Made by a program: the position numbers and the translations under genes | Part shown: positions 9,592-17,663 of the stretch, piece by piece | Numbering within the stretch: position 1 is the first letter of the stretch | Layout: every line of letters begins with the position of its first letter | Assembly (NCBI RefSeq): GCF_008806975.1 | Contig: NZ_CP031728.1 | Span: forward strand, 1,736,001 to 1,800,000 | Length of the DNA stretch: 64,000 nt | Source: Cellvibrio sp. KY-GH-1 | GTDB taxonomy: Bacteria; Pseudomonadota; Gammaproteobacteria; Pseudomonadales; Cellvibrionaceae | Reading direction: 5' to 3' | Notes under the pieces: model-generated | What the model saw: the letters and a program-made list of their open reading frames with translations, nothing else | Database searches by the model: none | Told to the model about the DNA's origin: nothing

Positions 9592-9722
9592 CAACCCCAC
9601 CCTAACCCTCCCCTTAAAAAGCGGGAGGGAACTGGTCGTGCTCCGCATTTAGCACTGGCTTTTCAAGAAGCACTGCTTTTAGCTCCTCCCCTTTCAAAGG
9701 GGAGGCTGGGAGGGGCTCCCCC
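9592..9722. repeat. Large imperfect palindromic intergenic repeat, copy 1
   Basis: The ends are complementary: CACCCTAACCCTCCCCTT on the left faces CAAAGGGGAGGCTGGGAGGG on the right, with smaller hairpins between. The unit is about 130 bases, non-coding, and lies between metR and mesX. A second member of the same family lies at 32265-32393. It may act as an RNA hairpin, but its mobility and role are unknown. Confidence 0.65.
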
Positions 9723-9748
9723 ATTAAACATTAAAAATATTCATATTT

Positions 9749-9768
9749 AAACTGAAAATTATCAGTTT
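9749..9768. promoter_or_regulatory. Candidate operator in the metR-mesX gap
   Basis: AAACTGA and TCAGTTT form perfect 7-bp inverted arms separated by six bases (AAATTA), 84 bases upstream of the mesX ATG. This is the strongest short palindrome in the divergent promoter region. It resembles the TGAA..TTCA style of MetR sites only loosely, so assigning it to MetR is a guess. Confidence 0.35.
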
Positions 9769-9851
9769 GATTCATGTTGCCAGCTCGATGAGAATGCCCC
9801 CATACCAATCCGGTCCCGGATTTATCTCAGAAATCAGGTTGCAATATCACG

Positions 9852-10829
9852 ATGAATACCGACTTTACCTTCGCCATTAAAAGCATTCGTTTTGATGAGA
9901 ATTATCTCCCCTCAGACACTACGCGCATTACTACTAACTTTGCCAACCTGGCCAGAGGTGAGCGTCGCCAGGAGAATTTGCGCAACACCCTGAAGATGAT
10001 TGACAACCGTTTTAATGCCCTTGCGCACTGGGATAACCCCAAAGGCGATCGCTATACAGTCGAGTTGGATATCATTTCTGTGGATATTAATGTTGAGGGT
10101 AATGGACATACCTTCCCGTCGATCGAAATATTGAAGACCAGCATTGTGGATCGCAACACGAACAAACGCATCGAAGGTATTGTCGGGAATAATTTTTCTT
10201 CTTATGTGCGCGATTATGACTTTAGCGTGCGCCTGTTAGAGCACAATAAAAACAAAACCACCTTTAGCATTCCGGAAAATTTTGGTGATTTACATGGAAA
10301 ACTTTTTAAAAGCTTCGTGAATTCGAGTACCTATTCAGAGCACTTTACCAAACCCCCGGTTATCTGCCTGAGCGTTTCGGATAACAAAACCTATCATCAA
10401 ACTGAAAATCAGCATCCCGTTTTGGGTGTTGAATATCAGCCAAATGAGTCATCGCTGACCGAGCAGTATTTCAAGAAAATGGGATTATCGGTTCGTTATT
10501 TTATGCCGATCAATAGCGCCGCACCTTTGGCCTTTTATTTCTTTGGCGACTTGCTGAGCGATTACACGAACCTTGAACTGATCAGCACCATCAGCACTAT
10601 GGAAACATTTCAGAAAATTTATCGCCCGGAAATTTATAACGCCAATGCGGCAGCTGGAACTTGCTATCAGCCAAACTTGAAGAATCAGGATCACTCATTA
10701 ACACGAATTGTTTATGACCGGGAAGAGCGTAGCCGTCTGGCTATCCTGCAAGGGAAATTTGCTGAGGAACATTTCATTAAGCCGCACCAGACCATTCTTG
10801 AGCGATGGTCTGCCAGCTTTGCGCTTTAA
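9852..10829 (+). CDS. mesX: DUF1852 protein, methionine synthase partner MesX
   Basis: The 325-residue protein matches the DUF1852 family (start MNTDFTFAIKSIRFDENYLPSDTTRITTNF is typical in style; ends ILERWSASFAL). It lies directly before a core-MetE methionine synthase gene. In bacteria with the MesD type of folate-independent methionine synthase, a DUF1852 partner (MesX) has been reported as needed for activity. No catalytic motif is obvious in the sequence itself. The assignment rests on family recognition and on the metR-mesX-mesD-flavin reductase order. Confidence 0.82.
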   Translation: MNTDFTFAIKSIRFDENYLPSDTTRITTNFANLARGERRQENLRNTLKMIDNRFNALAHWDNPKGDRYTVELDIISVDINVEGNGHTFPSIEILKTSIVDRNTNKRIEGIVGNNFSSYVRDYDFSVRLLEHNKNKTTFSIPENFGDLHGKLFKSFVNSSTYSEHFTKPPVICLSVSDNKTYHQTENQHPVLGVEYQPNESSLTEQYFKKMGLSVRYFMPINSAAPLAFYFFGDLLSDYTNLELISTISTMETFQKIYRPEIYNANAAAGTCYQPNLKNQDHSLTRIVYDREERSRLAILQGKFAEEHFIKPHQTILERWSASFAL

Positions 10830-10908
10830 TCGTTAGCAAGTTACCGGTTTTAATTAGCCGGAAATTTTCCGACTTACACAATACCCTATTTAAGCAAGAC
10901 TACTTTTT

Positions 10909-11940
10909 ATGAAAAAACTATTACCCACATCAACAGCGGGCAGCTTGCCAAAGCCCTCCTGGCTTGCTCAACCTGAAACGCTGTGGTCACCATGGAAATT
11001 GCACGATCAGGAATTAATTGACGGCAAACTAGATGCTTTGCGCTTGTCATTACACGAACAAGAGCAAGCGGGAATTGATATTGTCGGTGACGGCGAGCAA
11101 TCGCGCCAACACTTTGTTACGACATTTATTGAACATCTGGACGGCGTTGATTTTACAAAACGTGAAACCGTTAGAATTCGCGACCGTTACGATGCGAGCG
11201 TGCCCACGGTTATTGGTGCAGTTTCTCGCCAAAAACCGGTGTTTGTGGACGATGCTAAATTTTTACGCCAACAAACCAAGCAACCCATTAAATGGGCCCT
11301 GCCAGGCCCCATGACGATGATCGATACGCTTTATGACGCGCACTATAAAAGCCGTGAAAAGCTAGCATGGGAATTTGCGAAAATTCTTAATCAGGAAGCT
11401 AAAGAATTAGAGGCCGCCGGCGTCGATATAATCCAGTTTGACGAACCTGCATTCAATGTGTTTTTCGATGAAGTCAATGATTGGGGTATCGCCGCCCTGG
11501 AACGAGCTACTGAAGGGTTAAAATGCGAAACAGCGGTACATATTTGTTACGGCTATGGAATCAAAGCCAATACCGAGTGGAAAAAGACCTTAGGGGCCGA
11601 GTGGCGGCAATACGAAGAAATTTTCCCTAAACTGCAAAAATCCACCATCGATATCATCTCACTGGAATGCCACAACTCGCGTGTTCCTATGGAGCTTCTG
11701 GAACTCGTTCGCGGTAAAAAAATCATGGCCGGGGCTATTGATGTCGCAACCAATACCATTGAGACCCCCGAGGAAGTGGCCAATACCCTGCGCAAGGCCC
11801 TTAAATTTGTCGATGCCGACAAGCTCTGCCCCTGCACCAACTGTGGCATGGCACCTTTATCGCGCCAAGTGGCACGAGACAAGTTAAATGCGTTAAGTGC
11901 AGGCACGGAAATCGTTCGCAGAGAACTCCTGGGAAAATAA
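10909..11940 (+). CDS. mesD: Core-MetE methionine synthase, MesD type (folate-independent)
   Basis: The 343 residues correspond only to the catalytic (C-terminal) half of cobalamin-independent methionine synthase MetE, which is about 750 residues. Features include LLPTSTAGSLPKPSWL, a DGEQSR loop, IIQFDEPAFN, the zinc-ligand His and Cys segments (HICYGYG; LCPCTNCGMAPL) and ISLECHNSR. Without the folate-binding N-terminal domain it is expected to use a methyl donor other than methyl-tetrahydrofolate. The neighbouring mesX and flavin reductase point to the MesD class of aerobic bacteria. The end product should be methionine from homocysteine. Confidence 0.86.
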   Translation: MKKLLPTSTAGSLPKPSWLAQPETLWSPWKLHDQELIDGKLDALRLSLHEQEQAGIDIVGDGEQSRQHFVTTFIEHLDGVDFTKRETVRIRDRYDASVPTVIGAVSRQKPVFVDDAKFLRQQTKQPIKWALPGPMTMIDTLYDAHYKSREKLAWEFAKILNQEAKELEAAGVDIIQFDEPAFNVFFDEVNDWGIAALERATEGLKCETAVHICYGYGIKANTEWKKTLGAEWRQYEEIFPKLQKSTIDIISLECHNSRVPMELLELVRGKKIMAGAIDVATNTIETPEEVANTLRKALKFVDADKLCPCTNCGMAPLSRQVARDKLNALSAGTEIVRRELLGK

Positions 11941-11971
11941 AATACGTTAGGTTCAATTCAGGAATAAAACG

Positions 11972-12463
11972 ATGATTGACGCAACAGACTTTAGAAATGC
12001 AATGTCGTTATTAACAAGCGCTGTCAGCGTTGTTACGACTGCTGGGGTAACTGGTCGCTACGGGTTTACCGCTTCCGCCGTTTGTAGTGTCACAGATACG
12101 CCACCGACATTATTAGTCTGCATGAATAAATCATCGTATTTGCATGCAAAATTCGTAGAAAACAAAATTTTAGTAGTGAATGTATTAGGCGCACATCATC
12201 AGACTATTTCAAGTGTATTTTCGTCAAAACTGGATTCACCAGAACGTTTTAAACATGGAGTCTGGACAGAACTAAAAACGGGGGCACCCGTCTTAGTGGA
12301 CTCATTAGTGAGTTTTGATTGTCAGCTGGAACAAGCTCAAACCGTCGGCACACATGATATTTTCATTTGCCGGGTTTTAGCGATTCAGCAAGCCCGGCAG
12401 GATCAAAGCTTGGTTTATTTTAATCGGGCTTACCATCAGGTGGGACAAGCGACTAGAGTTTAA
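11972..12463 (+). CDS. Flavin reductase family protein
   Basis: The 163-residue protein has the flavin reductase-like split-barrel pattern: FRNAMSLLTSAVSVVTT, GRYGFTASAVCSVTDTPPTLLVCMNKSS, FVENKILVVNVL and HDIFICRVLAI. Such enzymes use NAD(P)H to make free reduced FMN or FAD for a partner oxygenase. The start has a good AGGAATAA ribosome binding site and lies 31 bases after mesD, so it is probably co-transcribed. Supplying reduced flavin to MesX/MesD is a plausible but unproven role. Confidence 0.85.
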   Translation: MIDATDFRNAMSLLTSAVSVVTTAGVTGRYGFTASAVCSVTDTPPTLLVCMNKSSYLHAKFVENKILVVNVLGAHHQTISSVFSSKLDSPERFKHGVWTELKTGAPVLVDSLVSFDCQLEQAQTVGTHDIFICRVLAIQQARQDQSLVYFNRAYHQVGQATRV

Positions 12464-12583
12464 AGTATTCGACATTTACAGTGAGCGTTATTTAAACACG
12501 TTTTTATTTTACACCATGCTAGTTTAACGTCACCCTTTTATTTACATAACCTTTTTTAAATCAAACCATCAAGTAAGTATGCC

Positions 12584-13384
12584 GTGGAATTAATATTTTT
12601 TTTAGTAATAGGTGCAATAGCAGGATTTTCTGCAGGGCTCTTTGGTATTGGCGGTGGAGTAATCATAGTACCCATCTTGTATACAGTATTTACGCAAATG
12701 GGGTATGAGCCTGAGGTTATCATGCATATGGCTCTGGGAACCTCATTAGCAACAATTATTGTGACATCGATTAGTTCATCACTTGCACACCATAAAAATG
12801 GTGCGATTATCTGGTCTGTATTTAAAAATCTGGCACCGGGGTTGGTAATAGGGTCTTTTTTAGGAGCAGGCATTGCTGGATCGCTTTCAGGTACAAATTT
12901 GCAGCTGATTATTGGTGTTTTTGTAATTTGGGTTGCTTATAGGATGATGTTTGGGTCCAAGCGAATGAAAGAGCATGATTCAGCGTTACCATCCACGATC
13001 AAACAACTTTGTGCAGGCACAGGAATAGGCCTGGCCTCCGCAATATTCGGGATTGGCGGCGGAAGCTTAACTGTGCCGTACCTGAATTATTACGGTGTGG
13101 TAATGCAAAGGGCGGTTGGAACATCAGCCGCCTGTGGCTTACCTATCGCCATCGCCGGTGCGTTTGGTTTTATCTTTTTTGGTATGAAGGAGCAGGTAAA
13201 TGTTCCGAATTCCATTGGGTTTGTCCATATTTATGCCTTCCTGGGCATTAGCACCATGAGCTTCTTTAGCGCAAAGTTAGGCGCTAAAACCGCACACGCA
13301 TTATCCCCAACCAAGCTTAAAAAATGCTTTGCCATATTATTGCTGGCAGTAGGATGTTTTTTTCTGATTAAAGGGCTGCTTTGA
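12584..13384 (+). CDS. Sulfite exporter TauE/SafE family membrane protein
   Basis: The 266 residues form about eight membrane segments with the two family repeats GLFGIGGGVIIVP (about 20-32) and AIFGIGGGSLTVP (about 150-162). The start is a GTG at 12584; the nearby ATG is out of frame. Members export sulfite, sulfonates or related sulfur anions. Its position 120 bases after the methionine-synthesis genes suggests a sulfur-metabolism link, but the substrate cannot be read from the sequence. Confidence 0.85.
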   Translation: MELIFFLVIGAIAGFSAGLFGIGGGVIIVPILYTVFTQMGYEPEVIMHMALGTSLATIIVTSISSSLAHHKNGAIIWSVFKNLAPGLVIGSFLGAGIAGSLSGTNLQLIIGVFVIWVAYRMMFGSKRMKEHDSALPSTIKQLCAGTGIGLASAIFGIGGGSLTVPYLNYYGVVMQRAVGTSAACGLPIAIAGAFGFIFFGMKEQVNVPNSIGFVHIYAFLGISTMSFFSAKLGAKTAHALSPTKLKKCFAILLLAVGCFFLIKGLL

Positions 13385-13489
13385 GTGCGGATTTATCTAA
13401 CTGAAATCGGTGCGCAACGCTGGTAAAACGTCGACAAAAAGCCTGGACCTAAACGCAACTCAACCCCCTTCGCTCACGGATGAGCCTTT

Positions 13490-15493
13490 TTACCACTCCC
13501 ACCGCCAAACAATACTTGCCTCTCGCCCGCGATTGGGTACGCCACCAAGAATACCTGCGCCTTGTGGTGGTGTTGCATAATCTTTATCGAATAGATTTTT
13601 TGCAGCAAGCGAAATACTTTGTTGACGATTGAATTGATACCTAAGCTGAGTATTTCCATACCAGTAGGAATCCAGTGTGGCGCGGCGGGTGCTAGTAAGT
13701 TGGTATTCGCGAGCCCCGTTATAAACAGCGGAAAAATTCCAATTCCATTTTCCTTGCTGATAATTTATTCCCATAGAACTAAGCTCATCTGCCTCGCGAA
13801 AATAGCTCTCAGGCAAGCTGCGTAACTCGCTATAGTGAGCACGCAGCATCCAGGCAGTATTTATTTGCCATTCAAACCGAACCCCACCGCCATAATGCTC
13901 CTGATCTCCACCATTTACATAGCTGCGCACACCATCAATAAAACCGGCGGCAATGGGGTTTTCAAATTTATTGTGATAGATAGTTGCGCCGAGACTGATA
14001 GGATTCCACGTGCCTAACCATACCAACTCAGTGGTTTTTACAATTTCATTATCCAGATCGGGATTACCCACCAGCACAGGATTATTAAGCAAACTGGTTT
14101 CAGAAAAACTGGGAGCACGAAATGCCTCGCCATAGAGTAATTTCAGCGTATGGTGTTTATTGACTTGATGCACAACACCAATACGGGGGCTGGTACGCCC
14201 ACTAATCATTTGATAGTAATCATAACGGAGCCCGCCGAGTAGGCGCGTGTCAGCGGTAACGTTATACAAAAGCTGAGCGTACACGCCGCCCGTATTTCTG
14301 GAGTCCTCCGCCCCTACTGCACTTTTATGATCGAAATTTCCATAATACGTAATGGGGTATTGGCGCTTAGCCAACTGTTCCAGATCATAATTATTATAGG
14401 CTTGGGCTTCTGCCTCGCGCTCGTTCTGCCATTCAACACCAAACTGCGTGCTAACATCAGCGGTAACTTCGACATCATTAGTCAGTTTAATCTGGTATGC
14501 CTCACCAAATAATCTAGCCTTGGCAAGCATCGGCTCATTGCTGGATGGTTGACTGATAGCACTTAACGCACCGGCATTGACTAAAATTCCGTGCAGGTAT
14601 TGACGCATATCGCGATAGCTAGCAGAAATATTCGCTTGCCAATTGTCTGCGGGGTTAAAACCTTGCTCAAATGATAAATAACGCGTTTCCTGGCGATACG
14701 AATTAAAATCGTTATTTATTTTTTCCACGACAAAGAAGTCTTCAGCCCCCAACCGCGAAAAAAACACTTTCAATTTACTTTTGTTGTAAGCAAGATTCCA
14801 ATCAATAATGGTTTCTTCACGTGGGTCACGGGTATGGACACCATTGATCTGGTAGCTTTGTCCATCATCCGCCAATAAGTGAGCATACGCATTGGTTTGC
14901 CATGAGCCGGATTCATGCGCGAGATGAATATCCGCCACGCGCTTATTATTTTCCCCCACACCTATGCGAAGCGCTCGCGTTTGTTGACGGCTTACAATAT
15001 TGATCACTCCGGTAAATGCCCCCGAGCCATAAATTGCCGAGGCAGGCCCGCGAATAATTTCGACTCGTTCGATATTGGCTAATGGATAGAGATAAAGTGC
15101 ACTGTCCGAACCCCCGGACCGCGGATCAGCAAATGCACGCCCATCAACCAACAATAAAATTTCACGTGACCGCCCCCCTTGGCGCCGCCCGCGAATGCTG
15201 TAGGAATAATTAATTGGAGAGTCTGCACTGCGATTAATTTGCATCCCGGGGACCATGGCCAATAATTCGTGCAGGTAATCCAAACCCAGGTTATCTAACT
15301 GTTGGCGAGTGAATACTGTGGTGGGCGATGGAACTGTTTTTATCGATTCATCGCGCAGGGTTGCACCGGTAATATTCACTTGCATCAGCTGTTCAAGATC
15401 CATCATCAATAACTCTTCTTGTTCAGCATTTACCGCTGCCGCTACAAGCAACAGAGTCGCGCTGAATAGTGTTTTAGAAAAGTTTTTCATCAT
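13490..15493 (-). CDS. TonB-dependent outer-membrane receptor (second of tandem pair)
   Basis: The 667 residues begin with a signal peptide (MMKNFSKTLFSATLLLVAAAVNA). A short N-terminal motif DLEQLMQVNITGA precedes the plug domain (TVFTRQQLDNLGLDYLHELLAMVPGMQ; IERVEIIRGPASAIYGSGAFTGVINIV). The beta-barrel ends in a terminal aromatic (IVWRWEW). Start 15493 is chosen because its ATG overlaps the stop of the preceding receptor gene as TAATG. Length and sequence parallel that neighbour along the whole protein, so the two arose by tandem duplication. Substrate unknown: iron complexes, cobalamin or oligosaccharides are all possible. Confidence 0.9.
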   Translation of the reverse strand: MMKNFSKTLFSATLLLVAAAVNAEQEELLMMDLEQLMQVNITGATLRDESIKTVPSPTTVFTRQQLDNLGLDYLHELLAMVPGMQINRSADSPINYSYSIRGRRQGGRSREILLLVDGRAFADPRSGGSDSALYLYPLANIERVEIIRGPASAIYGSGAFTGVINIVSRQQTRALRIGVGENNKRVADIHLAHESGSWQTNAYAHLLADDGQSYQINGVHTRDPREETIIDWNLAYNKSKLKVFFSRLGAEDFFVVEKINNDFNSYRQETRYLSFEQGFNPADNWQANISASYRDMRQYLHGILVNAGALSAISQPSSNEPMLAKARLFGEAYQIKLTNDVEVTADVSTQFGVEWQNEREAEAQAYNNYDLEQLAKRQYPITYYGNFDHKSAVGAEDSRNTGGVYAQLLYNVTADTRLLGGLRYDYYQMISGRTSPRIGVVHQVNKHHTLKLLYGEAFRAPSFSETSLLNNPVLVGNPDLDNEIVKTTELVWLGTWNPISLGATIYHNKFENPIAAGFIDGVRSYVNGGDQEHYGGGVRFEWQINTAWMLRAHYSELRSLPESYFREADELSSMGINYQQGKWNWNFSAVYNGAREYQLTSTRRATLDSYWYGNTQLRYQFNRQQSISLAAKNLFDKDYATPPQGAGILGGVPNRGREASIVWRWEW

Positions 15494-17502
15494 TAAAATT
15501 GCCAATCCATACCTATGCTGGCTTCGCGCCCGCGATTGGGCACTCCGCCCTGAATTCCCACCCCCAAGGCGGGGCTCGAATAGCGTTCATCCAGTAAATT
15601 TTTTACGCTAAACCTGACTCGGGTTTCCGCGCTGAAGCTGTAACTCAGTTGCCCGTTGGCAAGCCAGTAACTGGGCAAATCCCCGCGTTGGTTCGCGCTA
15701 ATCAGGTATTGCCTCACCCCCTGAAAACTGGCCGACAAACTGCAGTTCCAACGGCCACGCTGGTAATTAAATACCGCTGCCGCCAGTTGATCCGATTCTG
15801 CAAACGCCGAATCGGGTAAGTCGTAAAGATGGGTGTAGCTCAACCGCATTAACCAATGAGAATCCAACTGATAATGCAGATCCAAGGAAGCGCCTTGCGC
15901 CTCCTGATCCAAACCATTGATATAAATCCGCGTAGTACCCTGTATGCCGGCGAGAATGGGGTTTTCGTACTGGCTATAAAAACCCGCAAGTTCCAAGCCC
16001 GTGCGCTTTCCTGTTGCTATCCAGGCAAGATTCCAGGTTTTAACCAGTTCGTGATCCAGATCCGGGTTGCCCGCCAGGTAGGGGTTGTTAAGTAAGGCAA
16101 CTTCAACAAAGTTGGGGGCGCGGAATGCCTCACCATAAAGCAGTTTTAAACTATGCGTCGAATTGAGCTGATGCACTAACCCCAAGCGCGGACTGATATG
16201 GTCGCCAATACGTTCGTAATAATCGTAGCGCCCGCCCAAGGTCATGCGTGTTGCAGCGCCCAGATCATATATCCATTGCCCGTAGACGCCGGTCGTGTCG
16301 CGGTCAACGGCTTTTTCCACGACTACCGCATAATCGAAATCACCATAGTAAGTCACCAGACCCTGCCGCTTAACCAGCTCCTCCAGGTTGTAATTGGTAT
16401 GCCCGTAGGTTTTATCCTCTTCTGCATTTTGCCAGTCCAAACCAAATTGCAGGTTCCCCCATTCTTCCAGATTCAGTTCATTGGCCAGAGTTAACTGTGT
16501 GGCCCGAGTATTAAAGGTAACTTTTGCCAGCATAGGTTCAGCGCTCGGAGGGTTACTCACCGACACCAAAAGCCCCGCATTTACGAGCGGAGCGTGAAAA
16601 TGTTGTTCCCCGTCGCGGTAGGCCAGCGTCAGGTGTAAATCCCAGGACTCGGTTGGCTGGAACTTCTGCTCCAGGCTCAGGTGCCGCAATTGTTGGCGAT
16701 ATTCGTTAAAGCCATTGAGCACTCGCTCCAGGGTGTAAAAATCCTCACCTTGCAAGCGATACCATGCGGCCTGAATCCGGCGGCTCTCATCGTGTAAATC
16801 CCAATTAACATCCAACTCGCGACGCGCATCGCTGGTAACTCGACCATCACTCAAATGATATGTCTGACCATCATCACCGTAATTGTGAAAAAACAGATCA
16901 TTCTGCCAATCACCCAGCTGCGCTGACCAACTCCAATCCAACTGATGTCGGTTATCGCTGCCCACGGAAACTTTGATATTGGTTTGACCCTTGCGGGTGA
17001 TAACGTTGATAACACCGGTATAAGCACCGGAACCATAGAGTGCTGAACCCGGCCCCTGGATGACCTCCACCCGCTCAATCTGCGCTAATGGAAATAACGA
17101 AACCCCGGTATCGGCACCCACCGCACGCGGATTGCCAAATAAGCGACCATCAACCACCAGAAGAATTTCCAGTGCACGATTACCCAAGCGACGCCCGCCG
17201 GCGCTGTAGGTATAGTTAAAGGGATTATCCGCATTGCGGGTGACCTGAAAGCCCGGCACCAAACGCAATAATTCGTAAAGGTAGTCCAATCCGAGTCGGT
17301 CGATTTGATCGCGGGTAAAAACCGTCACCACCGAGGGAACCGTTTTGAGCGACTCTTGCGTCAGGGTCGATCCCGTCACAGGAACATCCAACAACTGTTC
17401 CAGATTTAATTGCAGATAAGCCAAATCTTCATCGGCCGCCCAAACAGGGCTGACCGATAAACAAATGACCAAGGCTGTTAACCACACAGACTTGATGAGC
17501 AT
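15493..17502 (-). CDS. TonB-dependent outer-membrane receptor (first of tandem pair)
   Basis: The 669 residues carry a signal peptide (MLIKSVWLTALVICLSVSPVWA), then LQLNLEQLLDVPVTGS. The plug follows (TVFTRDQIDRLGLDYLYELLRLVPGFQ; IERVEVIQGPGSALYGSGAYTGVINVI), and the barrel ends ASIGMDWQF. Start 17502 is preferred over the upstream in-frame codon at 17550 because AAGGAGG sits eight bases before it and the signal peptide begins there. It lies about 160 bases after the GGDEF-EAL gene on the same strand, consistent with one long signalling/uptake unit. Confidence 0.9.
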   Translation of the reverse strand: MLIKSVWLTALVICLSVSPVWAADEDLAYLQLNLEQLLDVPVTGSTLTQESLKTVPSVVTVFTRDQIDRLGLDYLYELLRLVPGFQVTRNADNPFNYTYSAGGRRLGNRALEILLVVDGRLFGNPRAVGADTGVSLFPLAQIERVEVIQGPGSALYGSGAYTGVINVITRKGQTNIKVSVGSDNRHQLDWSWSAQLGDWQNDLFFHNYGDDGQTYHLSDGRVTSDARRELDVNWDLHDESRRIQAAWYRLQGEDFYTLERVLNGFNEYRQQLRHLSLEQKFQPTESWDLHLTLAYRDGEQHFHAPLVNAGLLVSVSNPPSAEPMLAKVTFNTRATQLTLANELNLEEWGNLQFGLDWQNAEEDKTYGHTNYNLEELVKRQGLVTYYGDFDYAVVVEKAVDRDTTGVYGQWIYDLGAATRMTLGGRYDYYERIGDHISPRLGLVHQLNSTHSLKLLYGEAFRAPNFVEVALLNNPYLAGNPDLDHELVKTWNLAWIATGKRTGLELAGFYSQYENPILAGIQGTTRIYINGLDQEAQGASLDLHYQLDSHWLMRLSYTHLYDLPDSAFAESDQLAAAVFNYQRGRWNCSLSASFQGVRQYLISANQRGDLPSYWLANGQLSYSFSAETRVRFSVKNLLDERYSSPALGVGIQGGVPNRGREASIGMDWQF

Positions 17503-17663
17503 GATCGATTCCTCCTTACCTGGATTACCCGCTTGAACGGCAGGCCCCACTGCAGAAAAATCCCGCGCTATCGACTAACCATAAAAACAGAGCCTATGAA
17601 ACAGAGTGCACATCCAACGCACACTCGCTCAGCCCGCGTATCAATCTGTCAACTTACACACCT

